The notes beneath the pieces were generated by a model, which saw nothing but the letters and a program-made list of their open reading frames with translations, was not told the origin of the DNA and made no database searches. Positions 10,929 through 22,748 of a DNA stretch of 64,000 nucleotides are shown here, piece by piece; position 1 is the first letter of the stretch; each line of letters starts with the position of its first letter. Made by a program: the position numbers and the translations under genes. This DNA comes from Periconia sp. R9002 (taxonomy: Eukaryota > Ascomycota > Dothideomycetes > Pleosporales > Periconiaceae). Location: NCBI GenBank assembly GCA_023627715.1, contig JAMAHW010000040.1, positions 124,001-188,000 of the forward strand. Direction: 5' to 3'.

Positions 10929-11344
10929 TTATGGCCTGACTATACGGAGACCGTCCTTGGAAGGGCCTGCTGCCCGTTTGAATGACTATGCATCATGGTT
11001 AGCTTGCCCAGTATCCAATTGACGAACACAGGCAGTACTGACGCTGTCACACTCTTCCCATGCCCGACCAGCACCGAAACCAAGACCAACCCAGGCAGGC
11101 CACGCGCGTCGCTTGAAGAGGAGAACGGAGAAGACGACACCGAAGGAAACACCGAGACCGGAGCGGATGAGCATCGATGAGAGGCAGCGGTCCCACTGGT
11201 AAATCAAGATTATCAGCAAACCACGTCAAACATCTCATAGTGGTTTATGGACGTCAATGGTACCTTTTCGTTGAGCAGAGCTTCGCTCATGGGGCGCGAG
11301 GTCCTGGGCACGGGCGCAACGGGTTCGGGGGTGTCACCGGCCAT
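10929..11344 (-). CDS. MIC10: MICOS complex subunit Mic10, 96 aa, three small exons
   Basis: Mitochondrial inner-membrane protein that forms crista junctions within the MICOS complex. Exons are 11264-11344 (27 codons), 11043-11195 (51 codons) and 10929-10985 (18 codons plus stop). Introns are GTACCA...CCAG (68 nt) and GTCAGT...CATAG (57 nt, GCTAAC branch point). The product has the family signature: a short N-terminus ending LLNEKWDRCL, a first membrane segment around residues 39-54, the positively charged turn FKRRAWP, and a second segment containing the G-x-G-x-G-x-G motif (GLGFGAG), then an acidic/basic tail. The length is typical. It is divergent from URB2 with 294 bases between start codons. 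The donor of intron 2 (GTCAGT) is weaker than the others. Confidence 0.92.
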
Positions 11345-11638
11345 TGTGTATGTTTCGTATGCGGGAAATTGGAAGGAAACAGGTGCCGCTTCGTGGCAAT
11401 CGACGAAGGTGAATTGGATGGGAAGGAGGACGGTGATGAGATGCTGTGATGCGATGCGCGGCGCCGCGGCGATGAGCTTCGGGGGAGAGGAGAAAGCGCG
11501 CTAATGTCTGCTGATTCAGCAACTTTTTTTCTCCAACAGCTTCAACACCATCTCCTCCGCCGCATCTTCTGCCTGTGTCCCAATCCGTGCGTCAGTCACC
11601 TCTTTCACTAGGTAATTTCGTGCGCGAGCAGAGGAAAC
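11345..11638. promoter_or_regulatory. Bidirectional promoter between MIC10 and URB2
   Basis: The two start codons face away from each other across 294 bases, so both housekeeping genes must be driven from this interval. No TATA-like element stands out, as expected for constitutive genes. Confidence 0.55.
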
Positions 11639-14600
11639 ATGGCGGCAATCATGCAGGTATGTCCTGATCGTCCATCCGCTCCCACCCTTAGGTTTATTTG
11701 AATTAGATGCTAATACGCTTTTCCGTCCCAGCAGCCGCCAGAAGCACCACTGCATCTACAAGCTTCACAGCCGACTCTTCGCAAGCTCCAGGCTATCAAT
11801 ACAACCTCTAGCGATCTCGTTGATCAAATCAACCAGGCGGCGCACATTATCGGCCTTCCCGCGGACTGGAAATCGCTTCGTGGGGAATCCCGCACCACGG
11901 CGATCCAACGTCTTGTCCGAATTCGAGCAGATTGGGTCTTGAGATGGATCCTCGAAAAGATGCAGGATGCCACTGCGCGCGCAAATCCCACCGCATGGAC
12001 TCTCTTAGATTGGATGCTTCACATTTTACCCATCTCACGCTGCGCTCCGCATTTGCGCGACTCCCACTTTGTTACCATTCTTGAGCAGACACTCCGAGAG
12101 GCTTTTGGCATTGATGCCCTTGCACAGCCTACACCATCTTCGGTTAACAAGGGTATATCAGCACCTGCACAACAGTCAGGAGAATCTACCGCTGAAGATG
12201 CGCAGTCTTCTGGTCGGAAGCGAAAGAGGGGTGCTGCGAGCGCGGAATCGCCGTCCAAGAGAGTTGCGTTAGAGCCAACTGCACTTGTGGCACTTTTTGA
12301 TGCTGTCCTCTCGGTCATGCTATCACTCACCCAAAAATCTGAGACACCCAACGCGAGCGAAGGACTAGCTCAGGTCGAACTCATGAACGTAGTGCTCAAG
12401 ACAGAAAGCGCTCAGGCTGCACGTATTTTGAAGTGTTGGTTCATCGCAATTAATCGTATTTTAAACGATGAAGGGGCTGATATAGGTGCGAAAAAATTGA
12501 ACCTAGGTCCAATAATCCATCTATGGGTTTCACGAACCCTTGACTCGGAGAACGATTCTGGATCTTCCACGGAGCATTTCACCACCGAATGCCTTATACC
12601 TACCATAGTGCTCTTGCAGACACTACAGACAGCCAGTATGCTCGCCGATTCGAATACAGAAAGCATGCTAGTTCTACAGGAAAGCATTAGCACTTTAGAC
12701 AAACTGCTTGTACGACACGTGCTCGCCCCAGCTCGGGTTGTGTTTCTAGAGAGTGCCTCCTCTGGCGAATCTTCTGAGAACCCGCGACCCAATCCATTAT
12801 CAGCAAATATTGCCCCCTTGCGTGCAGTTCTTCTGCAGGCTGCGCAACTAGAGGACAGCGGTGAATCCATTCCATCACAACTATGCTCCTTGTTTATGGC
12901 TGTACCTCATCTGCTTACCCTAGTTATCCGATCGTTACCCGCTCGGTCGTTAAAAAGTAAGGTTTCTGAGAGACCCTGGATCCACGCTGCTTTTGTTGCA
13001 CTGGTAGAGTGTGCTGGATGTTCCTTTGCCGCTCCAGCTTTTAAAACTACCCAACCTTCTGTTTGTGCCGTCACAGACTGTCTCCGGGTACTTTCCTCTC
13101 ATCAGTCCAGTATCGATTCGGATACTTTGAAAGACCTATTCTGGTTCCACTCGGGATTCCAATTCCCCGCCGGACCGGAAAAGTTGATCCATTGGACACT
13201 CGTTGAAGCCCTAGTGGATCTCGATGCCGATATTTTTCTTGTTCATCAAAGGTCAAAATGGCATTCTGTAGATGACAAACCGTCTGATCTCTCATCGTAT
13301 CTCTTTGATCGTATTTCCAAGACGGACTTTGACACGGATAATCAAGTGGTTGGAGACCTAATGCACATCTACGAGGAGAGCAGACTGAAATCGTTTGTTC
13401 ATAAAGCAGCCACGTTTGACCAAGCGGATGTCGCAAGGAAAATCCTGGTTCCCATCATGTCTGCTTACACCCGTAATCGCGATCTATTAGGTTTCATTGA
13501 TAGATGGGACGTGCAGCTCTACTCTCGAGAAAAATCTGGCGAGCCAACCAACAAAATCTGGGGAAGCCCTGAACTATGCCATGCGTTAGCAACACGCTTC
13601 GAGACATCATTGACTCGCACACAAATATCGGAGATTTTTGAGAGACATGCAAAACGGTTGCAGGAATCTGAAGGGCCAAAAAAGAAAGACCGCAACGGTC
13701 GCTTATTTGGCAGCCTTGTTCTTGTTCGGGCCATGCTACTAAGTTTGTCTTCTGACAACACGATTGCGTCTCTCAAACCGCAACTTTTGACTGTATGGAA
13801 TACCCTGAGATCGTGGATCCAGAACGAAATTCCCGCTGCTGTCCCTCGCTCTAGTTTGGTCTGGTCAATTCTTTGCCAAACATTTACTTTACTTTGGCCC
13901 ATCCATCTACATGACTCTCGCTCTTTGCAAAAAGAGGAACTTTATCCCTTGGTCAAAGAAGCGTCGAAGACTGTCGCGTCGTCCAAAAGTGATTTGGAGT
14001 TGTCTGTTAATGCACATGAATTCATGCTCACCGCTTCCAGCTCCCTGCATTCTCTCCCTGGTACAACGGATCTTGTTGTAAAGTGTGTACGTCGCGTTTT
14101 TAAGTCGCTATCCAAATCCGACAAGGATCAACAGCAGATCGCTTCACTTCTGGAACTGTTCTGTGCAGAAAACGTTCTCCTCTTGGGACAATTTGACGAG
14201 GATGCCAGAAAAGAGATTTTTGAGGCCATACTGCTAATAACATCTGGATTCACCCACGAATCGGCTGGGCACATTATGGCATTACTCTCAGAGTCTGTGT
14301 TTACGCTCGGCAATCTGGCTCTTCAAACATCATGGATAACTACGCTTCTTGATAAGCTTTCCCAAGCGGATGACGGTTTTCGCCGTGTTGCATTCACGTC
14401 ATTGCTGCAGACAATTCCTTCGTCAATTCCCCGTGAACAAAGGGAACTTCTGTTGGACACGATTTTCGGACTGCTCAACGCTTCGACCGATGCTCAGGAA
14501 GCGAGTACAATGTTAAGCATCATGGTGAACCTCATGGCGGTCCCTAATGCCACAGCCAAAGTGTCGTCAGATGGTGTTGCGTTGTTTGAGCTGGCGCAGC

Positions 14601-16192
14601 ATCTGCACTCCGAAAACATAGAAACTCCGTTGATTCTTCAATTATTGCGTAATCTCGCCCAGCTGGTACTTTCGCATATTCTTCCGAACAAGGACCAACC
14701 TCAGAACAAGCATTTCCTCGCGACATATGCGGCTCAGACTACAGAAGCCACGGAAAAGCCCCGCAAGTGCTTCCCAGCAAGGCTTTCTCTTCTCCGAGGC
14801 AGCTTAGTAGCTTCCATGAAAGATGCAGACCTCATTCCAGTAGAACGATATCTGTCGTTTCTTATCGCTTGCCTAGGCGAGGCCAAGCTTCCCAAAGTTC
14901 AACTGATGGAAGCCTTCGGAGAGATCCCTTCCCAATATCTAATGAAAAACGTAGGATCCTTCAACGCTGTTCAAACGTCCGTCCGGAAATACGCCTCATC
15001 TCTCCTTTCTTTGAATCGTTCCTATGATATCGACGCGGCCACATTTGCATCTTTGCCAACGCAGACCTGGTGTACCCTTCATGCCGTACTTGGCCAATAC
15101 CAACTTTTTGAAAGTCACGGGGATCTGCTGCGATTCACGTCCAACCTACTCTCACGTGAACTTTCTTTCCAGCAACAAACCCTTATTCTAAATTCATTCA
15201 AGAGCTCCCTATCATCAATGGATCTCCTTGAGAAACTCAATCTCGTCTCTGCGTGCGTGCCATCTGCGGACAACAGCCTCGAAGATGTCACTTGCCATCT
15301 TCTTCAAATTCTTATCTCAACCCTTAACGACAATCAAGAAACTCACGCGGAGATCAAACACCGACAGACGGCAATTCTACCGCAACTTTGCCTGCTAATA
15401 GAACGTAGCTCGAGTGATGCAGCCTTCAATGTCCTACTTGACTGTATTCTCACAATCATTCGAGACAAGCAGAATCTCGTCACCCAATACAGCATCGAAT
15501 GCGTTCTTGCTGCGCTCTCGAATATTGCTTCACGCCACAGTCCGCGACTCTCAGCCGCACATGCACCTGCTATATACACTCGCATTTGCGAGACTGTTCG
15601 CTTGGTCCTCATCCTTCGTCGAAGTCGTCTTGGCGGACGTTTCCATGCGCTCCTCCCTCTCCTTCAAAGCCTTCTGCTCTGCCTGTTCATCCCAAACACT
15701 GGCCGCGGAGCTGCTCTCCCGCCTTGGCTTGACCCTTTCTCAGCTCTTCCATCGAGTTCGCGACTGACGCCGGGTAACGCTGCCAGTCTCACACGACTCC
15801 TCAGCACACTATGTTCACCGACCCAATCTGCTGTCACGCGCCACTCGCACCACCACTCTTCCAAATCCAAATCGAAGAACAAGCCCGACTCGGCTGACAA
15901 AGATCTCAATGATCCTATCAAAGCTGCCCGTGACTATACAGCACAATTCGCGTATCCGCTTCTCAGCTCTTTCTGTCGCTTCCAACTTTACGGGCGTCTC
16001 GATGCCGGAGTGCGCTCTGAATTAATGCCGGGCATCTGGGAACTTATCAGTGTCGCGAGTCTCGAGCGTGATACGCTCGATGCGATGTTTGCGGGTCTTG
16101 GACGTAGCGAGCAAGATGTTTGGAGAGGCGTTTGGAAGGACTGGGAGCTGAGTACTGGGAGAGGCAAGAGCGGAGGCGTTGAAGATCATTAG
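11639..16192 (+). CDS. URB2: Urb2/Npa2-family nucleolar ribosome biogenesis protein, 1492 aa
   Basis: Large alpha-helical nucleolar protein needed for early 60S (27S pre-rRNA) maturation. Exon 1 is 11639-11656 (MAAIMQ); the intron runs GTATGT to CCCAG with a GCTAAT branch point; exon 2 is 11732-16192. The acceptor is a NAGNAG site, so a one-Gln variant is possible. The N-terminus then continues in frame through residues such as NQAAHIIGLPADWKSLR. A lysine/arginine-rich nuclear-localisation-like patch (GRKRKRG) lies near residue 170. The C-terminal 200 residues carry the family domain (FCRFQLYGRLDAGVRSELMPGIW...VWRGVWKDWE). Length fits yeast and fungal orthologues. Confidence 0.88.
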
Positions 16193-16558
16193 CACCAACA
16201 ATTCTGCATTTAGACGCCTCGAAAGCGTTTGACATTGGAGAGATTGGTACATGAATATGTGGCCGAGTGTGACGCAGTATTGCCGAAAGCAGTTCTTCAT
16301 AGGGTTATCTAGCAGTGTAACAAAATAGGAAGAATAAATGAGAGTTGAGAAATGCTGTATTATAAGGAGCGATTGAATTCTACAAGTCCAAAACTATCGA
16401 TCGTGAATGATAGAATAAGGGTGGAGTGAGAAGATGAATCAAGAGGAATAATATCTGAGCATGATTGAAAAATCTTGCCAAGCCCGTTTTCCCCCCATCC
16501 CCTCTAATACACTGCAGCACAACCTAAAACCCCCTTTCCCTCTATCCATTACAAACCT
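16193..16558. other. Convergent intergenic spacer
   Basis: It contains the 3' regions of URB2 and of the epoxide-hydrolase-like gene. No further gene is seen. Confidence 0.5.
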
Positions 16559-17915
16559 CTACTTTGCAAAAATTGTCCTGAATTCCCCGACGACCAACTC
16601 AGGTTCCACAATAGCCGGGAAATGACCCCCGGACTCATGGCGCGAAATGTACGTCACATTGGCCGAGCGCTCTACCCAATCGCGAGGCTAAACACCAGTC
16701 AGTCGACCTCAAAGCAAAAGCAATCCAAAAAAACTCAAGTTTTTGGGTTTCTCAACTTACAACATAAGTCCAGTTTGCAATATCCGGGTAGTACAGCTTT
16801 CCACCCCCGCCGAACTGCAGCACGCTCGTCGGGACCGTGTGATTGACATCTGGACTGAAATGCGGGAAGATCTCTTTATAAGTTCGTATATTGTTATAGA
16901 CGCCAGGTAAGAAGAGGCCTAGCGCCTTTGTAATGATATCCTGCGCCGAGCTTTTCCTGTCATTGACGGTCTGATCGAGATGATACATCCACGCCAGAAA
17001 CCCAACGGGACTGTCGTTCAGCGCATACGACTCGGTCAGCGGGAACGTCGAGACCATGTGGGAGTACCCAGAGTGAGGACCGAAAAACGCATTCGAGGAC
17101 TGGATGTACGCGGATTCCTCGGGGGTCGTCAAGTTGGCGTCGAAGCGGGCCTGGTCGGCGGGCGTGACGCTCACGAGGTAGAAGTCGGTCACGTGGTTGA
17201 TGATGTGGGGCTGGTAATCGACGACCAGGCTCAAGCCGATGCCGAAGCCGAGATCCGTGCTGTACAGGATGTATTTTTCGTATCCGAGCTGCTGCATGAG
17301 GGTGTCGAAGATGGCGGCGTAGGATTGGCGGTTCACGTCGACGCGGGACCCGTTTAGTGCTGGGGAAAAGCCGAAGCCGGGGATGTCTGGTGCTACGACG
17401 TGGAAGGCTGGGTCGGAGGTGTTGGTTGGGTTTACGAGTCCTGGGATGAGGTTGCCCCATTCGAGGCTGGTTGAGGGCCAGCCGTGCAGAAAGAGGATGG
17501 GGATCGCGTCCTCGCGGGAGCTGCGCTCGTGGATGAAGTGGAGGTCGACAGGTTCGTCATAGTAGGTACTGTTCGGGGCTACGGTGGTGTAGAAGTGGGA
17601 GAAGTTGGCGTTGATGGCGGCTTGGGTTGCGGGCCAGTCGTACTCTTCTGCCCAGTACTTTGCGATGGAAGATATTTCCGAGGCTGGGGGGCCGTCGAAC
17701 CAGGCGGGGGCGCTGGTGTCGGGTGTGTTTTGGAATTTGCTGACCTTGACTCGGATTTCTTCGATTAGAGTTGGGTCGACGTTGATGGTGTAGGGCTTTG
17801 GTTGGTATGTCGAGGCTTTTTCACCCACGGCGCTGGTGCTCAGTGTCGTGGTGAGAAATAGCAAGTTTGAGAGCCATGCTAAGGGGATCATGGTTGGCTT
17901 GTAGGCGTTGAACAT
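16559..17915 (-). CDS. Secreted epoxide hydrolase-like alpha/beta hydrolase, 427 aa
   Basis: Exons are 16761-17915 and 16559-16687; the intron is GTAAGT to TTTAG in phase 0, and without it the catalytic histidine is lost. The N-terminal 33 residues include a hydrophobic signal (a start at Met9, position 17891, gives the cleaner signal peptide). Residues ~41-150 match the epoxide hydrolase N-terminal domain (IEEIRVKVSKFQ...AKYWAEEYDWPATQAAIN). The alpha/beta hydrolase core shows HGWPSTSLEW (oxyanion segment) and the nucleophile elbow YSTDLGFG with Asp221. The exon-2 motif GGHFPA supplies His407. The elbow departs from the usual GGDWG. Predicted reaction is hydrolysis of an epoxide to a diol; the substrate is unknown and several N-glycosylation sequons fit secretion. 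Confidence 0.83.
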
Positions 17916-19135
17916 CTCGTTTACGTGCTGCTGCTGGATGAAGAATCTTCAGAGACTATCTTTCCAATGGACCAATTCAATGGAGAGATTGATTAATGGG
18001 TAGAGAATATAGACGGTAAAGCTATAATTTGTTTCTTACAGACTTGGGTTCTATGGCGTGTTTTATACTTAACGTGAGAATCTAATATACATCGTGATGC
18101 TCACAAATTTCTGCTTTGAAATCATTGGCCATTTTTATCCAGCCAATCTGTGCCATTACAATCTCAACAACTCGGACAGATATTTTGGCTGATTATTATA
18201 AATCAGACAACAAGTCCATCGTTGGTATGTTTTGTTGAAGCTCGTACTCGTCTACTCTGGTGTGTTGACTGGGACAGGTTGTTGATTGGGCAGAAGTGCA
18301 GCATTATGCAATGACGTCGATTATTAAACATTATGGTTATCATATAAGCTCAGCTTTTGACCTCAGTGAGCATATTAATCCATGAAAGCTTTACAAAGCT
18401 ATGCCATAAACGTAGCGGCTATTTGCCTATTTTGAATTTAAAGGGATATGGTACGGGTTTCTGGCATACACCCGTGCCGTGCCCCTTGGAAAGGCGCCAT
18501 CCACCATATACCATACTATTTGTACATGTTTGTAAGTGGAAGATTTTTACGCTAAAAATATGAGTTAACTAGAACGACGCCGTGAATAATTTGTGTGGGT
18601 TGTTGGCGCTGATAAACAGAACATTTGTCAGTAAATTAAGTAGACATGACATAGTGAAGTGTTCCAGCGGGCCTAACGCTCATATGCAGTGGTGTGACGC
18701 GCTTAAGTAGGTAAAACTACACAGCCATACGGGTGACATTCTTTTCTCCACTTGTGCTCTTATTCTAGGCGCGATTGCTGTTCTATGGACCCCACGCTAC
18801 CCACCTAACCTTGAAATAAGCTTTTTTGGCACCTGAGTAGGCTAAGGGTAGTTCAGGCGTCCCGTTTCGTGACGTGAAATTACCGATGTGAAATGGGTCA
18901 ATTGGCTCAAGTTAGTGGGCTGGCGAGTTAACGACTGGTCGAGTCCGAAATTGGAGGAATTGTGAAGGTCGGCCTAGTCGGTCACTGTAGGTAGTTTGGG
19001 ATTTTGTATTTAGGCTGAGTTTCCATATAAGGTATGTGATTAACTATCCAACCCCGCATCAATAAAAAGCACGAAAACAAACAAAATATCAACTTCTTTC
19101 ATCTACAAATTCCACAGATCAAAAACTCGGAAACC
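17916..19135. other. Intergenic, 1.2 kb
   Basis: A divergent promoter region between the epoxide-hydrolase-like gene and the esterase gene. No gene is seen. A TATAAG element at 19026-19031 lies about 105 bases before the esterase start codon. Confidence 0.5.
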
Positions 19136-20129
19136 ATGAAAAAATCTATCCTCATAACTTCCCTGCTATCGCTCGCACCCTACACATACTCCGCCATCCT
19201 TCCCGCCCGTCAATCCGACCCCGAAAGCGGCTGCGACAAATCCCACGATTTTATTGGCTCCACGAAAACCTTCACAGTCGAAAGCGGCGGCCGGACGCGC
19301 TCGTATCGTCTGCACCTACCCAAGAATTACGATCAAAGCAAGAAGACGCCGGTGATTATTGCGTACCATGGCTCTGGAGGCGACCCGGAGAGCTTTGAGA
19401 AGACAACGAGGTTCTCCGAGGAAAATGTAAATCAGGGTATGATTGCAGTGTATCCGGCTGGCGTAGATGTAAAGTTCCCCTGCCTTTCTTTGATCTCTGT
19501 TTTTCTTCCGAGCTTGACGTAACACATTCAATACTAATATCGAATTAAAGAAAAATTGGCAAGGACCCACCTACGCCACCCCCGGCGTCTCCGACAAAGT
19601 CTTCACGAGCGATCTAGTCACCTCCCTCAAGTCTACTTACTGCGTCGACGCCTCCCGGATCTACGCAGCAGGTCACTCCAATGGTGGTGGCTTCGTCGGC
19701 ACTCTCGCATGCTCGCCCAACCACGGTGGGCAATTCGCCGCCTTCGCCGCATCCTCCGGCGCCTTTTACACCGACGTCAAGGGCGACGATGGTTGTACTC
19801 CTTCGCGCAATTTGCTTCCCTTTCTGGAGCTTCACGGTACCAATGATACCGTGATTCCGTATGAACCTACGAAGGACGGAAGAGGGGGTCCACTGCCAAA
19901 GATTTCAGAATGGGTGGGGCGGTGGGTGAAGCGGAATGGATGTGATGAGGGTAAGACGGTTGAGGTTGGAAAGGGAGTTGAGAAGAGCGAGTGGAATTGC
20001 AGGGGATTGGAAAAGGGTGTAGTGCATTACAAGGTCGAAGGCCATGGGCATGATTGGATGGAGAAGGCGGATGGGGTCGATGGGAGTAAAACTATTGTTG
20101 AGTTTTTGCAAGGGAAGAGAAAGCCATAA
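19136..20129 (+). CDS. Secreted CE1-type feruloyl/acetylxylan esterase, 303 aa
   Basis: Extracellular esterase expected to remove feruloyl or acetyl groups from hemicellulose. Exons are 19136-19468 and 19551-20129, joined in phase 0 across an 82-nt intron (GTAAAG...TAAAG). A signal peptide covers residues ~1-19. The fold motifs are present: AYHGSGGDPESF (oxyanion region), GHSNGGG with nucleophile Ser154, HGTNDTVIPY with Asp209, and GHGHDW near the C-terminus with His277. The LpqC/FaeC-like family also includes PHB depolymerase-type enzymes, so the substrate class is inferred from homologue usage and from the plant-wall enzymes elsewhere in the window. Confidence 0.87.
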
Positions 20130-20277
20130 GGTTCGAAGGAGTCTGAGTGATGAAGTCGTGGGAAATTGAGTTTTTTAGCAGTTGAATGTAAGGTTATTTT
20201 GATTTATTTCGTTTGCTGTATATACTTTATCATAGAACACCCTATGGTCACCTGTTGATTAAGAGTAACGCACAATA

Positions 20278-20403
20278 ATGAGCATGTTTCGCTGTCATTT
20301 TGTCGCCTCACTGTTCGTGTCCATTGCCATCAGCGTAGTGCCCCAATTGGATCAACCTTCCATCAATACCGTCGTTGTAAATGTGCGCGTAGTAAACATC
20401 TGA
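20278..20403 (+). other. Short ORF (41 codons) with signal-like N-terminus
   Basis: Translation starts MSMFRCHFVASLFVSIAISV, a plausible secretion signal, followed by 21 residues without repeats, Cys pairs or Lys-Arg sites. It ends 13 bases from the stop codon of the UstYa-like gene on the opposite strand. It could be chance; no homologue is recognised. Confidence 0.2.
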
Positions 20404-20415
20404 TCTCAACCCAAC

Positions 20416-21626
20416 TCAATCAAACTCCACTTCAGTGGCGTGCCATGGAAGCATTGATTCTTCGTTATCCGGATAACCCAATCTATGGCGGACTGAACCA
20501 TCGTTAGGTTCTCCCACTGGCCCTTCCGTCTGAGCGTTTTGTTTCTTCTTCATCCAACTCCTCAACTTTGAAAAATCTCGACACATGTGTATTTGATCGA
20601 AGTTTCCTACTTCTACGTTGATATCCTCAAAGTACTCGGTTTTTACGGGCGTTATATCCATGTGGCATTGAAGGACTTGTCGGATGTGATTCAAACAGTG
20701 ATCTATTGCCAAAGTGTCAGTATTTATTGAATGTTGAGAGATGCCATCCTTTTCATATTTGAATGACACAAAGTACTGTGTTTGGAAGGGTAAAGGACAG
20801 GGAGGATAGAAAAACCTATACGTGCCTATGTGTATTCGTTTTCCTCTGTTCATGGATTCAAGAGTGCGGTTATAGTAGTAAGGGCTGTCAAGGAGCTTGC
20901 GGACTTCGTTCTGCATTTTAGTCAGTTCCCCCGGATCGAAAATAATGAACTAACAGCACAAGGCAATAATATATACATACTAAACAATGCAAACTGTGGA
21001 GAACATCGGGCCTGCAAGTTACGGTTATGTGGGTCTATTTGTTGGAGAGGGTTTATTTTCTCTTACCCGACAGTGTCACCTTCGAAGAACGTTTCTTCAT
21101 CTACATGAGAATGGTCAGGAGCTTCTGAGTAAGTTTGCTTTGAAGACTCACCTAGCCCTATAAGAAGATCATCCCACGCATGATCAATGTCTTCAGCTGG
21201 ACCACCGAAGTATTGCACACCATTCAGACCCAAATCTATATACAAGTGCTCCCCAGTTTTGTATCGAAGAGTGCCAGTGAACTGTGTAGGTACAACGCTC
21301 ACAATTTCTCGTAGTGATGCTATAAGTACTTAATAAGTCTACTTTCCTTAAAAACATATTGTTCGACATGTGCGAAAGCTTCGCTTACCAATATCGGTAT
21401 GAAATCCTGTTTCGTAGGTTGCGGATGAGGACGAGCTGAGTACTATGGCAGCGAGTGCAGTAGTGAAAAGAACACCTAAGAGAAAAGCAGATATCAGAGA
21501 CCACATGGAGAATGACCTGAAAGTTTCCGCTCTGCCAACATCTCTGTTTACTGTCTTGTCACCACACTCGGTTTGCTGTCCTTGCACCCGCTCATAGCCC
21601 CCCAATCTGCTCCAAGTCGGCAACAT
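20416..21626 (-). CDS. UstYa-like (DUF3328) protein, about 319 aa, three exons
   Basis: Membrane-anchored protein of the UstYa family, members of which carry out oxidative cyclisation in fungal RiPP and other secondary-metabolite pathways. Exon 1 is 21389-21626 with one membrane segment (about residues 44-66, MWSLISAFLLGVLFTTALAA). Exon 2 is 21067-21319 (GGPAEDIDHAWDDLL, the conserved W-x-x-L part). Exon 3 starts near 20884 and ends at 20416, carrying the family motif DHCLNHIRQVLQC..D and a later CRDF...LRSW. The exon 2/3 junction is uncertain: the acceptor at 20885 keeps the frame, but others are possible. The usual HxxHC is reduced to a single DHC here. No repeated RiPP precursor was found nearby. 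Confidence 0.7.
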
Positions 21627-21687
21627 CGTAATTCAATCAGCAACGTTTTTTGACCGAGTCGTCGATAACTCTGTGAAAATAGCAAAA

Positions 21688-21725
21688 ACGATTCAAATCG
21701 CAGCATGAAAATGAATGCAACCTTC
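21688..21725 (+). repeat. 38-bp dispersed repeat, copy A
   Basis: Starts acgattcaaatcgcagcatg and matches 23634-23671 at 37 of 38 positions (one c/t difference), in the same orientation. The two copies bracket the cysteine-rich secreted gene. Confidence 0.8.
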
Positions 21726-22647
21726 TGAGATGCGAGCTTGGCGATCTGAGCTCTCCTCGCCCCGGGACTAGGCTCAGTGCAGATTAGCGAAGAATTATGA
21801 TAGGACTCCTCAAATGTCTCAAGTCTCTCATCTGATACTTCTAGGTTTTCATCGGCCTACTGCGCCCTCTTCACTAATTACTGAATATGGATAGCTGTTC
21901 GTTAAAGAAGGACCATGTCCTTTTAGCATGGTGTACACTACTTGTAGGAATCGATCATTCGATTCTTCACCTTCCACCTTAGGCATAGAGTAAGCTGAAT
22001 TGACTAAGTAGATAAGCTTCGGTTACGTCAATTGCCAAGCAACTCAATCGCTCGCTGGTATTACCGAGATGGATTGGTTTGTTGCTAACCGATGCATGGC
22101 GTGGAATTCTCGAACAATGCACGATCCGCCGTCCGAGGGTTTGGGGTCTAAATTGATGATTGTTGTTCCAACGAATAGCCGCGCCTTATGAATACGCACG
22201 TGCGCCATGGTGATCTCTAGTATGAATCAATTTGTGCACAGCTTGTATGCGCGATGTTAGTAGCGCTAATGTGCTTGGATCTAGATCAGTCAGGCATGTC
22301 CAGATTGCCAACTCATGCCGCGAACTACATACTGCGATAGTACTAGAACCCTTCACGAATACTACCTTTCGGATCTTGACAGCAATAGTAGGATACTAGG
22401 CTAAGGTGAAGTTGATATCATATCATAGCATCTGCGGATGAAAGCCATTTCTATTCGCTGGTGGACCGTCAGAAGGAGCAGAGTGTGGAGATTCACGGGA
22501 AAAAGGACATTAAGCTACGGGAATACTGCATGAATTGGGATCACGATGCTTGCAACCATCCGGGACGATGTTCAATTGTGGCAGATAGTTTGTGCCGAGC
22601 TCATAGTTCCAGCGCTCAAAACAGAGTGCTTGACGTTGAATGAAAGC

Positions 22648-22655
22648 TATATAAA
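22648..22655 (+). promoter_or_regulatory. TATA box
   Basis: TATATAAA about 95 bases upstream of the ATG at 22749, followed by a pyrimidine-rich, ATG-poor leader; a standard layout for a strongly expressed fungal gene. Confidence 0.5.
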
Positions 22656-22748
22656 CCGAAGTTTTTCCCTACAATTTCAAATTATTACTCTCAATCTATC
22701 ATCATTCAAAGCTATCAACTCAAAACCATTTCGAACTCATTTTCAATC

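Larger units (their letters stand above)
21627..22748. other. Intergenic, 1.1 kb
   Basis: Divergent region between the UstYa-like gene and the cysteine-rich secreted gene. It contains one copy of a 38-bp dispersed repeat and the TATA element of the downstream gene. No other gene is seen. Confidence 0.5.

Noticed and set aside
16980..17768. Open frames antisense to the epoxide-hydrolase-like gene
   Set aside because: Shadows caused by GC-biased third positions; the minus-strand frame has the family motifs.
21067..21160. A 27-nt intron inside exon 2 of the UstYa-like gene (GTGAGT...CTCAG)
   Set aside because: Too short for a fungal spliceosomal intron, and the frame is open without it.
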